A stretch of DNA of 37,356 nt from Alphaproteobacteria bacterium (GCA_015231605.1 JADGBG010000016.1:1-37356), one strand, 5' to 3'. Positions 30,462-37,249 are shown, counted from the stretch's first letter. Notes: generated by a model not told the origin, from the letters alone. Translations and numbers: made by a program.

Positions 30462-31091
30462 CTATTGCGCGGCCCAAACGATGCGCGCGACCCATTCCAC
30501 CTCGGACGTGGGGATTTCCCGATCCGCGTGGGCGGGGTTGAAGGAGCTGAGCTCCACCCGTTGCGCGGTTTTGCGCTTCAGCACCTTGGCCATCACTTCG
30601 CCGCCCGCGGTTTTCACCACGACCCGGTCGCCCCGGCGCACGCCCGATCCCGGAGAGACAATGACGATGTCCCCGTCACGATATACGGGCTCCATGCTAT
30701 CGCCAGATATTTCAAGGGCGTAGGAATGATCGTCCGAGGTGCCTGGGAACTTGATTTCGTCCCAGCCGCCGCCGGTCGGATAGCCTGCGTCGTCGAAATA
30801 GCCTTGCGCGCCGGCCTGGGCGAAGCCGATCAAGGGGATGTTGTGCTGGGGAACGGTGTCGCCGTCCTGGAGGTAGGCGACGAATTCCATCAGGTCCGCG
30901 CCGGTGGCGCGCAGAATCTTCGAGACGCTTTCCGTGGACGGCCAGCGCAATTTGCCTTCGCCCGTGGTGCGTTTCGACTTGTTGAACGTGGTGGGGTCCA
31001 GGCCGGCCTTGCGTGCCAAGCCCGAGGTCGACAGCCCATGGGCCGCCGCCAGCTTGTCCACCGCTTTCCAGACGTCGCCATGCTTCAACAT
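30462..31091 (-). CDS. S24-family (LexA/CI-like) transcriptional repressor
   Basis: This is a 209-residue phage-type repressor. Residues 1-75 form a helix-turn-helix (LAAAHGLSTSGLARKAGLDPTTFNKSKR). A hinge carries a possible cleavage Ala-Gly in GFAQAGAQG (about 92). The S24 peptidase domain has catalytic Ser132 in ISGDSMEPVYRDGD and Lys169 in GEVMAKVLKR, 37 residues apart as in LexA. Such repressors cut themselves when RecA is activated, which derepresses their genes. The start at 31091 lacks a clear Shine-Dalgarno sequence. It is divergent from the gene at 31222, with a palindromic operator candidate between them at 31145-31164. It is the probable switch of the phage-derived cassette. Confidence 0.9.
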   Translation of the reverse strand: MLKHGDVWKAVDKLAAAHGLSTSGLARKAGLDPTTFNKSKRTTGEGKLRWPSTESVSKILRATGADLMEFVAYLQDGDTVPQHNIPLIGFAQAGAQGYFDDAGYPTGGGWDEIKFPGTSDDHSYALEISGDSMEPVYRDGDIVIVSPGSGVRRGDRVVVKTAGGEVMAKVLKRKTAQRVELSSFNPAHADREIPTSEVEWVARIVWAAQ

Positions 31092-31144
31092 GGGAAGATC
31101 ATCACATAATCGCGGCGCAGTGTCATTAGGAAGAAATAGCCAAT

Positions 31145-31180
31145 AATTCCTTGACACAGGAATTCGCATCTCCATAGAAT
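31145..31180 (+). promoter_or_regulatory. Palindromic operator over the -35 of a rightward promoter
   Basis: AATTCCTTGACACAGGAATT (31145-31164) is a perfect 7-6-7 palindrome. It contains TTGACA (31151-31156), which with TAGAAT (31175-31180, 18-base spacer) forms a promoter for the gene at 31222. A repressor bound here would block it. The divergent S24 repressor is the obvious candidate. Confidence 0.6.
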
Positions 31181-31221
31181 AGAACAAAGCAGGAACAATC
31201 ATCCATTTTTAGGAGGACGAT

Positions 31222-31614
31222 ATGGCAAGGACCCGTTTCGTGCGCAAACCGATACCCGTAAAGCGCGTCGTGCTCTTTGTTAACTCGGAAGAGGCGTGGT
31301 TCTGGTTTGTCCGGGCGCAGCGCGCGCGCCACGACGGCGCCGTGATGTTGGAAGCCGCCACCGAGGACACCCGGCCCTGCGACCCGGACGACATCTATCG
31401 CATGGTGATGGAGCTCCACCGCAAACGCGTGTTGCATGCACACCATCTCAAGACGCTTGCGCGCTATGGATGGCGGCAATGTCCACCCGACCGGCGGGTG
31501 CGCGGCGAACATCGCGATCTCGTCCTGTGGGACGAGGCGTTGGATCGCTTGACCACGGTCATGAACGCCAAAGGGCTGATTTATCGGGAGGAAGACCATG
31601 CCGAAGCCTGTTGA
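31222..31614 (+). CDS. Hypothetical protein, first gene of the repressor-controlled pair
   Basis: This is a 130-residue protein with a strong ribosome site (AGGAGG, five bases before ATG). The N terminus is basic (MARTRFVRKPIPVKRVV), followed by a helical region (DDIYRMVMELHRKRVLHAHHLK) and LARYGWRQCPP, a charged VRGEHRDLVLWDEAL, and a Glu/Asp-rich end. The helical, basic part could bind DNA, and a position opposite a CI-like repressor is where Cro or early regulators usually sit, but no HTH is evident. No family is recognised. It overlaps the next gene by 17 bases. Confidence 0.7.
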   Translation: MARTRFVRKPIPVKRVVLFVNSEEAWFWFVRAQRARHDGAVMLEAATEDTRPCDPDDIYRMVMELHRKRVLHAHHLKTLARYGWRQCPPDRRVRGEHRDLVLWDEALDRLTTVMNAKGLIYREEDHAEAC

Positions 31615-32053
31615 TGCGAACTTCGGGGATACGGCGAAGCCCCAAGCCCTGGTGGCGTTCCACGGACGCACCGACTTCTGGTGGCTGCGCGTTCTGCGGC
31701 CGGGGTTTCGACATTGCCTCGCCGTGATCCCCGACGCGGGACAGTGGGTGATGATCAATCCGCTGTCGATCGGAACCGAGGTGTCCATCTGGCCCGGCCT
31801 CGGCGTCGAGGACATGAAGTCATGGCTGACCGGACAGGGGTATACGGTCGCAACGTGTGCGTACGACCCGCCGCGCGCCAACCGGCGTACGAACCGCCCC
31901 TTGCCCTGGCGGCCCTACACCTGCGTCGAGGCGGTGAAAAGGGCTTTGGGACTGCGCATGGCCGGGGTTCTGACGCCGTGGCAACTTTTTTGCGCACTCC
32001 ATAGGAAAAAAGTCCTTGACAAACGATCCGATCTGGCGTATAACCATCCTTAA
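31598..32053 (+). CDS. Hypothetical phage-cassette protein with possible permuted papain-like (NlpC/LRAT) layout
   Basis: This is a 151-residue protein, MPKPVDANFGDTAKPQALV onward, with GGGAGGAAG before the ATG. Two conserved-looking stretches stand out: FRHCLAVIPDAGQWVMINPLS (about 36-56) and PWRPYTCVEAVKRALGLRM (about 104-122), ending LTPWQLFCAL. A His-containing strand followed some 70 residues later by a Cys at the head of a helix is the order found in permuted NlpC/P60 and LRAT hydrolases. A cysteine hydrolase is therefore possible, but this is inferred from pattern alone. The last 13 codons contain the complete promoter P2 (TTGACA to TATAAC), so the coding end and the promoter overlap. 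Confidence 0.7.
   Translation: MPKPVDANFGDTAKPQALVAFHGRTDFWWLRVLRPGFRHCLAVIPDAGQWVMINPLSIGTEVSIWPGLGVEDMKSWLTGQGYTVATCAYDPPRANRRTNRPLPWRPYTCVEAVKRALGLRMAGVLTPWQLFCALHRKKVLDKRSDLAYNHP
32016..32044 (+). promoter_or_regulatory. Strong sigma-70 promoter P2, inside the end of the upstream gene
   Basis: TTGACA (32016-32021), a 17-base spacer and TATAAC (32039-32044). It matches P1 at 30294 in spacing and in the upstream A-rich stretch (ATAGGAAAAAAG). The expected start near 32052 coincides with the TAA stop of the 31598 gene, so the leader begins as that gene ends. It reads towards the head-protein genes. Confidence 0.8.
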
Positions 32054-32073
32054 CGAAACGGGACAGTTGCGCC
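32048..32073 (+). repeat. 26-bp leader repeat, copy 2
   Basis: Identical to 30325-30350. Here it is followed by CGGACCCAGC, and the partner arm of the copy 1 hairpin is missing, so the RNA downstream folds differently (two other terminators). Confidence 0.9.
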
Positions 32074-32082
32074 CGGACCCAG

Positions 32083-32110
32083 CCCGGTGGCCTCGGCCAC
32101 CGGGTTTTTT
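32083..32110 (+). terminator. Terminator in the leader of the head-gene operon
   Basis: CCCGGTGGCC (32083-32092) and GGCCACCGGG (32095-32104), followed by six T. It stands only about 30 bases after the expected start of the P2 transcript and before all the head genes. Read-through or antitermination would be needed for their expression from P2. Confidence 0.88.
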
Positions 32111-32114
32111 CATG

Positions 32115-32135
32115 CGCGGGCGTCGCCCGCGTTTT
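32115..32135 (+). terminator. Second terminator-like hairpin in the same leader
   Basis: CGCGGGC (32115-32121), loop GTC, GCCCGCG (32125-32131), then TTTT. It directly follows the first terminator. The Shine-Dalgarno AAAGGAGA and the first head-module ATG (32169) come 25 bases later. Confidence 0.6.
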
Positions 32136-32168
32136 GCATTTTCAACATCATGAAAGGAGACCCGAACA

Positions 32169-32378
32169 ATGGGTGGAATTTTCTCTAGCCCCTCCATGCC
32201 CGCCATCGCGGCGCCCGCGCCCATCGAGGACACGACCGCCGAAGAAGAAAAGAAGGCCCGCCTGGAAGGAATCGAGCGCCGTCGCCGTGGTCGCGCGGGC
32301 ACCATTCACACGTCCGAACGCGGCCTGTTGCAGTCCGCCGCCGACAAACCGAAGAAAAAAGACCTGCTGGGAGAATGA
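32169..32378 (+). CDS. Small phage protein upstream of the portal gene
   Basis: This is a 69-residue protein, MGGIFSSPSMPAIAAPAP onward. It has a Glu/Arg-rich middle (EEEKKARLEGIERRRRGR), then AGTIHTSERGLLQ and a Lys-rich end with LLGE. An excellent ribosome site (AAAGGAGACC) precedes it. Small proteins with this N-terminal GG-FS and C-terminal RGR-x-TI-x-T / LLG layout are found just before portal genes in podovirus-like prophages. The role is unknown, possibly head assembly. It overlaps the portal start (ATGA). Confidence 0.8.
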   Translation: MGGIFSSPSMPAIAAPAPIEDTTAEEEKKARLEGIERRRRGRAGTIHTSERGLLQSAADKPKKKDLLGE

Positions 32379-34003
32379 TCATGGACGAGTTAACGCCCGA
32401 GTCCGTCGTTCGGGCCTTCAAGCGCGCGAAGGACAATCGCGCGACTTGGGAGGGTCACTGGCGGGATTGTTACGACTACGCACTGCCCTTGCGTTCGCAA
32501 TCCATGGCGAAGGGGGCCAAGACCGGCGACAAGTTGTTCGACGGCACCGCGCCCGACGCGGTGGATCAACTGGCCGCAAGCCTGCTGGCCAATTTGACGC
32601 CGCCTTGGGGACGCTGGGTCGGCTTGATGCCGGGCACGGAACTGACGCCAGAACAGCGCGAACGCGTCGCGCCCGTGTTGGACAAGATCGCCACGGTGAT
32701 GCAGTCGCACTTCGACCGTTCCAACTTCGCGGTGGAAATCCATCAGTGCTACCTGGATCTGGTCACCGCGGGCACCGCGAGCTTGATGTTGGAAGAAAAC
32801 GCGTTGGGCGAGGCGTCGGCGTTTCGTTTCACCGCAGTGCCGGTGTTCGACGTGGTGTTCGATTCGGACGCCAGCGGACGGCTTCAGGGGACCATGCGGC
32901 GCATGGAAATGACCGAGCGGGAACTCCGTCAGCGTTATCCCCAGGCTCCGGAACTGGACATCCGGCGGGGCCGCGACGATTTGACGTTCGGCGACGACCG
33001 GCGCATCGGCGTGATCGAAGCCGTGATGCCGGACGACAAAGGCTACCATTACATGGCGGTGGCCGAGGCCGGGCCGGGACACGGGTTTGAGGCCACCACG
33101 TTGGCGGAAGGCCGGTTCAAGACCTCGCCGTTCATCAATTTCCGCTGGCTCAAGGCGCCGGGGGAAATCTACGGTCGTTCGCCGGTGATGAAGGCGCTGC
33201 CCGACATCAAGACCGCCAACAAGGTGGTGGAATTGACGTTGAAGAACGCTTCCATCGCCGTCACCGGCATCTGGCAGGCCGATGACGACGGCGTTCTCAA
33301 CCCCGCCAACATCAAGCTGGTGCCGGGCGCGATCATTCCCAAGGCGGTGGGCTCGCAGGGACTGACGCCGCTGGAAACGCCGGGCCGCTTCGACATTTCG
33401 GGAATCGTGCTGGACAACCTGCGCGAACGCATCCGCACGTCGTTGCTGACGGACAAGCTGGGCCAGGTCTCCGGTCCGAAAATGTCGGCGACCGAGGTGC
33501 TGGAACGCTCCGCCGACATGGCGCGGCTGTTGGGCGCGACGTTCGGGCGGCTTCAGACGGAACTGCTCAACCCGTTGATCGACCGGGCGGTAGCGATCCT
33601 GCGCCGTCGCGGCGAGATCCCGGACGTGGTGATCGATGGGCGGACGATCGACATCGACTACAAGTCACCGCTGGCCCGCCGTCAATCCCAGGTCGAGGCG
33701 CAGAACGCCATCGCCTGGGTCTCCGCCGTCACCAGCCTGGGCCCCAAGGCCGCGTACATCATCGACGACATCCGCGCGGCGCGGTGGCTGGCCGACGTGT
33801 TCCGCGTGCCGGGCGATCTGCTGCGCAGCGACGAGCAGATCGAACGGCTGGCGAACGGCGCGCCTCCCATGGGGGCCATGCCCGCCAATCTGGGGGCGTT
33901 GGCCCAGGCGCTGGAAACCCAGCTGCCGTCCGAACAGGCCGCCGTCAATCCGGCCGAGGCGCTGGCCTCCGTCATGATGGAGGGGGGACCCGGCCATGGC
34001 TGA
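32375..34003 (+). CDS. Phage portal (head-to-tail connecting) protein, podovirus type
   Basis: This 542-residue protein matches the podoviral head-tail connector family: an ATWEGHWRDCYDYALPLRS start, FDGTAPDAVDQLAASLLANLTPPWGRWVG, then a beta-rich centre (AVPVFDVVFDSD), IYGRSPVMKALPDIKTANKVVE, LTDKLGQVSGPKMSATEVLERS, and a C-terminal DYKSPLARRQSQVEAQNA. The portal forms the twelve-subunit ring through which DNA enters and leaves the head. The gene looks intact. It starts at ATG 32375 (or 32381) in an overlap with the preceding gene. No terminase gene lies before it, which is the usual position. Confidence 0.93.
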   Translation: MIMDELTPESVVRAFKRAKDNRATWEGHWRDCYDYALPLRSQSMAKGAKTGDKLFDGTAPDAVDQLAASLLANLTPPWGRWVGLMPGTELTPEQRERVAPVLDKIATVMQSHFDRSNFAVEIHQCYLDLVTAGTASLMLEENALGEASAFRFTAVPVFDVVFDSDASGRLQGTMRRMEMTERELRQRYPQAPELDIRRGRDDLTFGDDRRIGVIEAVMPDDKGYHYMAVAEAGPGHGFEATTLAEGRFKTSPFINFRWLKAPGEIYGRSPVMKALPDIKTANKVVELTLKNASIAVTGIWQADDDGVLNPANIKLVPGAIIPKAVGSQGLTPLETPGRFDISGIVLDNLRERIRTSLLTDKLGQVSGPKMSATEVLERSADMARLLGATFGRLQTELLNPLIDRAVAILRRRGEIPDVVIDGRTIDIDYKSPLARRQSQVEAQNAIAWVSAVTSLGPKAAYIIDDIRAARWLADVFRVPGDLLRSDEQIERLANGAPPMGAMPANLGALAQALETQLPSEQAAVNPAEALASVMMEGGPGHG

Positions 34004-34280
34004 CGGTGAAAAAGGCTGGTCCTGGTTCGATCCCACCCGCGCCACGGAACAGGGCGCGGAAGGGGACCTTCCCGATCCCGGGCGCGAGCTGCGGCTCGCC
34101 TATGCCCGCTGTTTTGGCGGGGATGACGGGTCCAAGGTGCTGAAACACCTGCGCGCCCTCACCCTCGATCGCGCGCTGGGACCCGGTGCGCCCACCGAGA
34201 CCCTTCGCCACATCGAAGGACAACGCCAGCTCGTGAGCTACATCGCGGCGCTGACGGAACGCGGTCGCCGTGGCGGCTGA
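33996..34280 (+). CDS. Bbp19-like phage protein
   Basis: This is a 94-residue protein overlapping the portal end by eight bases. LRLAYARCFGGDDGSKVLKHL followed by LRHIEGQRQLVSYIAALTERG is the pattern of the Bbp19-like family of podovirus head-region proteins. The function is not known. Its place between portal and scaffold genes is the usual one. Confidence 0.8.
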   Translation: MADGEKGWSWFDPTRATEQGAEGDLPDPGRELRLAYARCFGGDDGSKVLKHLRALTLDRALGPGAPTETLRHIEGQRQLVSYIAALTERGRRGG

Positions 34281-34327
34281 ACTCAACACTCACCCCATTA
34301 TCCATTGCAGAATCAAGGAGTACTTCC

Positions 34328-35002
34328 ATGCAAGACATCACCAACCCCACCCAGCCCCAGCGCAAGATGAAGCCGGACTGGCTGCCGCCGAAATTCTGGA
34401 ACGACGAGGCGGGCGAAATCATGGCCGAGGAATTGGCGCGATCCTACATCGAACTGGAGCGCGTGCGCGGCGACGGCTTCCCCGCCGAGCTTGGCGCGGT
34501 TCCGGAACGCTATACGCTCACCATCGACGACGATCTGCTGGACGAGGACGAAGAGGTCAACGAACTGCTGCGCCAGAACGGCTTTACCAACGCCCAGGCG
34601 CAGCTGGTCTACGACCTCGCCGGAAGGAAGGTCCTGCCCCTGGTCAGCGAGCTGGCGGCGCAGTACGAAAACGCGCGCGAGGCCGAACGCCTCAACGAGC
34701 ACTTCGGCGGACGGGAGCGCTTCGACGCCATCCGTCCGCAACTGCGCGCCTGGGCCCAGGCCAACCTTCCGGCCAGCATCTACCGCAACCTGGTGGCCTC
34801 GGCCGACGGCGTCATCGCCATGCACAAGATGATGCAAAGCGGCGAGCCGGGCCTGATGCCGGGCGCCAATCCGGTCGCGGGCGTCAACGAGGACGACCTC
34901 AAGCAGATGATGCGCGACAAGCGCTACTGGAAGGACCGCGACCCGGTCATGGTCCAGAAGGTGCGCGACGGCTTCAAGGCGCTCTATCCCGAGGAGGGAT
35001 GA
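34328..35002 (+). CDS. Phage capsid assembly scaffolding protein
   Basis: This 224-residue acidic, helical protein fits the scaffolding proteins of T7-like/podovirus heads. KPDWLPPKFWNDEAGEI near the start is a typical motif, followed by LARSYIELERVR, a long acidic helical middle and a basic C-terminal tail (MMRDKRYWKDRDPVMVQKVRDGFKALYPEE) of the kind that binds the coat protein. AAGGAGTACTTCC precedes the ATG. The expected next gene, the major capsid protein, is absent: an inverted repeat and then the MuF-type gene follow. Confidence 0.88.
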   Translation: MQDITNPTQPQRKMKPDWLPPKFWNDEAGEIMAEELARSYIELERVRGDGFPAELGAVPERYTLTIDDDLLDEDEEVNELLRQNGFTNAQAQLVYDLAGRKVLPLVSELAAQYENAREAERLNEHFGGRERFDAIRPQLRAWAQANLPASIYRNLVASADGVIAMHKMMQSGEPGLMPGANPVAGVNEDDLKQMMRDKRYWKDRDPVMVQKVRDGFKALYPEEG

Positions 35003-35086
35003 CGACGGGACGGCGCGTTCCGGTTTCCTGATGTTCCCGGAACGCGCCCCGGCGGCGCGCGCGTTCGATCCGCGTCGCCCGCCCCG

Positions 35087-35127
35087 CCGCGGGCGGTCCC
35101 CCAGTTCGGGAAAGGGACCGCCCGCGG
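35087..35127. repeat. Perfect 14-bp inverted repeat where the capsid gene is expected
   Basis: CCGCGGGCGGTCCC (35087-35100) and GGGACCGCCCGCGG (35114-35127) with a 13-base loop. No T run follows, so termination is uncertain. The stretch around it is extremely GC-rich (52 of 60 bases at 35041-35100), in contrast to the AT-richer DNA that starts about 600 bases later. Confidence 0.8.
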
Positions 35128-35158
35128 CCTGTGGGCAAGATACAAAGGAGAACACCCT

Positions 35159-36133
35159 ATGAAGGCCTTTCACCTGAACGGACGGATCAGCCGATCCTCC
35201 AATACGCGCCCTGAAGACGTGTTGTCGGCAAAGCAGGCGCTGCATCGTCTCGGCTTCTACGCCCTGCCGGAGTGGGGGCTCACCGATTTTCCAGACCGCG
35301 CGCTGATGGATGCCATTACGGCCTATCAGAATTCACGCGGCCTGCGAGTCGACGGGGCGATTCGCCCGGACGGCGAAACCGAGGCGGCGATCCGAAATGA
35401 GCTGTACTCAACGGCAGAACGCCTGCGCCGATTGGGCCGCAATGGCGACACTGTGCTGGCGCATATCACACCCGCCGAGGCCGATCTGTTGAAGGCGCGC
35501 GGCGGGGCCGGAACCGTCAACCCCGCCACCGGTCTGCCGGAGTTTTCCCAGAAGGAGGAAAAGGAAGGTCACTACATCTGGCGCACCATGGGCGACGGCA
35601 AAGTCCGCTCGTCTCACGCCGAGCGCGAAGGCCAGGTGTTTTCCTGGGACCACCCGCCCCAAGGCGGCCACCCCGGCGAAGCGCCGGGATGCCGGTGCTG
35701 GCCTGAAGCCGTGAAAGTCGAAAAAGACTGTGAAGAGCTAAGGCGCAAAATCGAGGCTGCGGAAAACAACCTTAAAAAGGCGGAGCAACGGTTTAACGAA
35801 GCGGCAAAGCAATTCAATGAAGCTCAAGAAGCCATTCTGCAAAAAAGGGAAGAATGCGATAGACAGGTCAAGGAGTTTCTTGTCGAGGCGGGATTCGGTG
35901 GCATAGCCGGTGGAATCACGGGGGGTGCCCTGGGCGCCGCTCGGGAAATCGGAGGGTCCGTGGCCATGCATGCGGAGGATATTTATGGCTCCTGTATCGA
36001 CAATGGCAATGAAAGTGATCAGTACAAGAAAGCGAAAGATGAACTGGACTCGGCTGTGTCGTGGATGATGTATTACCGTAAGGAGTTGGAGGGCTATCGC
36101 TCGGAATACGAACAGGGCAAATGCCAGGGCTGA
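35159..36133 (+). CDS. Peptidoglycan-binding and MuF-motif protein with variable C-terminal region
   Basis: This 324-residue protein has four parts. Residues 17-80 match the PG_binding_1 fold (LSAKQALHRLGFYALPEWG, ITAYQNSRGLRVDG). Residues 138-182 carry the phage Mu gpF-like minor head motif (WRTMGDGKVRSSHAEREG, PPQGGHPGEAPGCRC). Residues 185-240 are a charged coiled coil. Residues 244-261 are a glycine-zipper stretch (GFGGIAGGITGGALGA) that could insert into a membrane, and a Tyr/Lys/Glu-rich tail with Cys residues follows. Base composition drops sharply just after the MuF motif (26 G+C of 60 at 35761-35820). A MuF domain with a swapped-in C-terminal region is the layout of MuF polymorphic toxins. 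AAAGGAGAA precedes the ATG. A plain minor head protein is the alternative. Confidence 0.85.
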   Translation: MKAFHLNGRISRSSNTRPEDVLSAKQALHRLGFYALPEWGLTDFPDRALMDAITAYQNSRGLRVDGAIRPDGETEAAIRNELYSTAERLRRLGRNGDTVLAHITPAEADLLKARGGAGTVNPATGLPEFSQKEEKEGHYIWRTMGDGKVRSSHAEREGQVFSWDHPPQGGHPGEAPGCRCWPEAVKVEKDCEELRRKIEAAENNLKKAEQRFNEAAKQFNEAQEAILQKREECDRQVKEFLVEAGFGGIAGGITGGALGAAREIGGSVAMHAEDIYGSCIDNGNESDQYKKAKDELDSAVSWMMYYRKELEGYRSEYEQGKCQG

Positions 36134-37131
36134 ACCGTCATGGGCTCGAGCCGCAGGACCGAAGGCTCATTGGTGGAACGCCATTGGGCGATGTCTCTGT
36201 CCTGTGCCGATACTTGGGGCTCCAGCGCCAGCAAGACATCCTTGACGTTCTCGCCTAAGACTTGCGCTTTGAGCAGTGCGTAATAGGCCTCGGGAAGGTT
36301 TTTCCGGTACACGTCGCCACGTTGCAGCAAGTCAGCCGCCAAGAGATACGCATCCGTGTTTCGATCACGGCTTGCGGAAATGCTAAGCAACAACATGGCC
36401 TTCTCTGCGGAAACGTTCACGCCTTCGCCCAAGGCCAGTTGCTTTCCAAGCCGGAAGCGGGCTTGACGATGGCCCTTCGCTTCCGCTTGGGAGAGCCAAT
36501 GACAGCCGAGAACCTTGTCTTCGGGGTACTTGCCGCTATCGACCAAGCTCAGCCCGATGCGATACATCTCGTCTGAATCGCCGTTGAGCGTGCTTTCCGC
36601 CCAAGCAAATGCGTCCTCGAGTTGCGGGGACAGGTCAACGTCTTCCTTTTTCAAGCCAGCGACCAAAGGCTCATACAGAAGTGTCCGCCAGTTTGGGGTG
36701 AGCAGGCGACCCATGGCGTTTTTTGCTCGTTCAACCCGCGTCCGTGTCATCGGGTCGTCAGCTCCGAATTCCAGATACGAAAACTGCGCCAGCACTATGA
36801 TTGAAATACCGTCCCCGTGTGCGGCCACGTCCTCCAGTATCCAAAGAGCTAAACTCCGGTCTGAAGCCAGGCAGTCCTTTACGGAAAAAAATAAGCTCCA
36901 GGCCAAGGACGAAGGGGCGTTCAGGGTTTGGTTCTTGAGGTCGAACGCCCTGAGATTGCCAATGGTGTCGTGGATTTCCTGACACGACGGGCGATCGAAA
37001 ACCTTGCCTTGTTGCATGCGCCACCAGGCATCGTCGTAACGGAATTCTTGACTGTTAGAAGCGTCGAAAAGGGTGCCCGCCATGGCCGGTTGGGCGAAGA
37101 GAAACAGGAACAGGACCGCGCGTTTCAGCAT
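36094..37131 (-). CDS. Secreted Sel1-repeat protein, convergent with the MuF gene
   Basis: This 345-residue protein has a signal peptide (MLKRAVLFLFLFAQPAMAG) and Sel1/TPR-like helical repeats in the second half: MYRIGLSLVDSGKYPEDKVL, AKGHRQARFRLGKQLALGEG, and AYLLAADLLQRGDVYRKN. It is predicted to be periplasmic. Its 3' end overlaps the end of the MuF gene by 40 bases in the opposite direction, and its base composition is lower in GC than the core genes, like the C-terminal part of the MuF gene. Both were therefore probably acquired together. Sel1-repeat proteins usually act as interaction scaffolds. A role as neutraliser of the MuF protein is a hypothesis. A chromosomal envelope protein at the cassette border is the alternative. 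Confidence 0.85.
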   Translation of the reverse strand: MLKRAVLFLFLFAQPAMAGTLFDASNSQEFRYDDAWWRMQQGKVFDRPSCQEIHDTIGNLRAFDLKNQTLNAPSSLAWSLFFSVKDCLASDRSLALWILEDVAAHGDGISIIVLAQFSYLEFGADDPMTRTRVERAKNAMGRLLTPNWRTLLYEPLVAGLKKEDVDLSPQLEDAFAWAESTLNGDSDEMYRIGLSLVDSGKYPEDKVLGCHWLSQAEAKGHRQARFRLGKQLALGEGVNVSAEKAMLLLSISASRDRNTDAYLLAADLLQRGDVYRKNLPEAYYALLKAQVLGENVKDVLLALEPQVSAQDRDIAQWRSTNEPSVLRLEPMTVQPWHLPCSYSER

Positions 37132-37132
37132 G

Positions 37133-37150
37133 CCTGAATCCTAATTCAGG
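37133..37150 (-). repeat. Inverted repeat directly before the Sel1-repeat gene start
   Basis: CCTGAAT (37133-37139) and ATTCAGG (37144-37150) with a four-base loop end one base before the ATG on the minus strand. A hairpin here would cover the ribosome-binding region. It may be an operator or a translational control element. Confidence 0.45.
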
Positions 37151-37249
37151 GATCGGGCGCGTTCAATCACCCATTGTGAACGGGGGCGGGAATCCTGGGA
37201 TTGCGATCCCGTTGGGCCGTGATACCATCCGTTCCCGGTATCGGGAGAG

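Noticed and set aside
30325-32073. The 26-bp direct repeats as attL/attR of an integrated element
   Set aside because: They coincide with promoters in both copies, similarity extends upstream through the -35 region, no integrase is present, and copy 2 lies between cassette genes, not at its border. Kept only as an alternative explanation.
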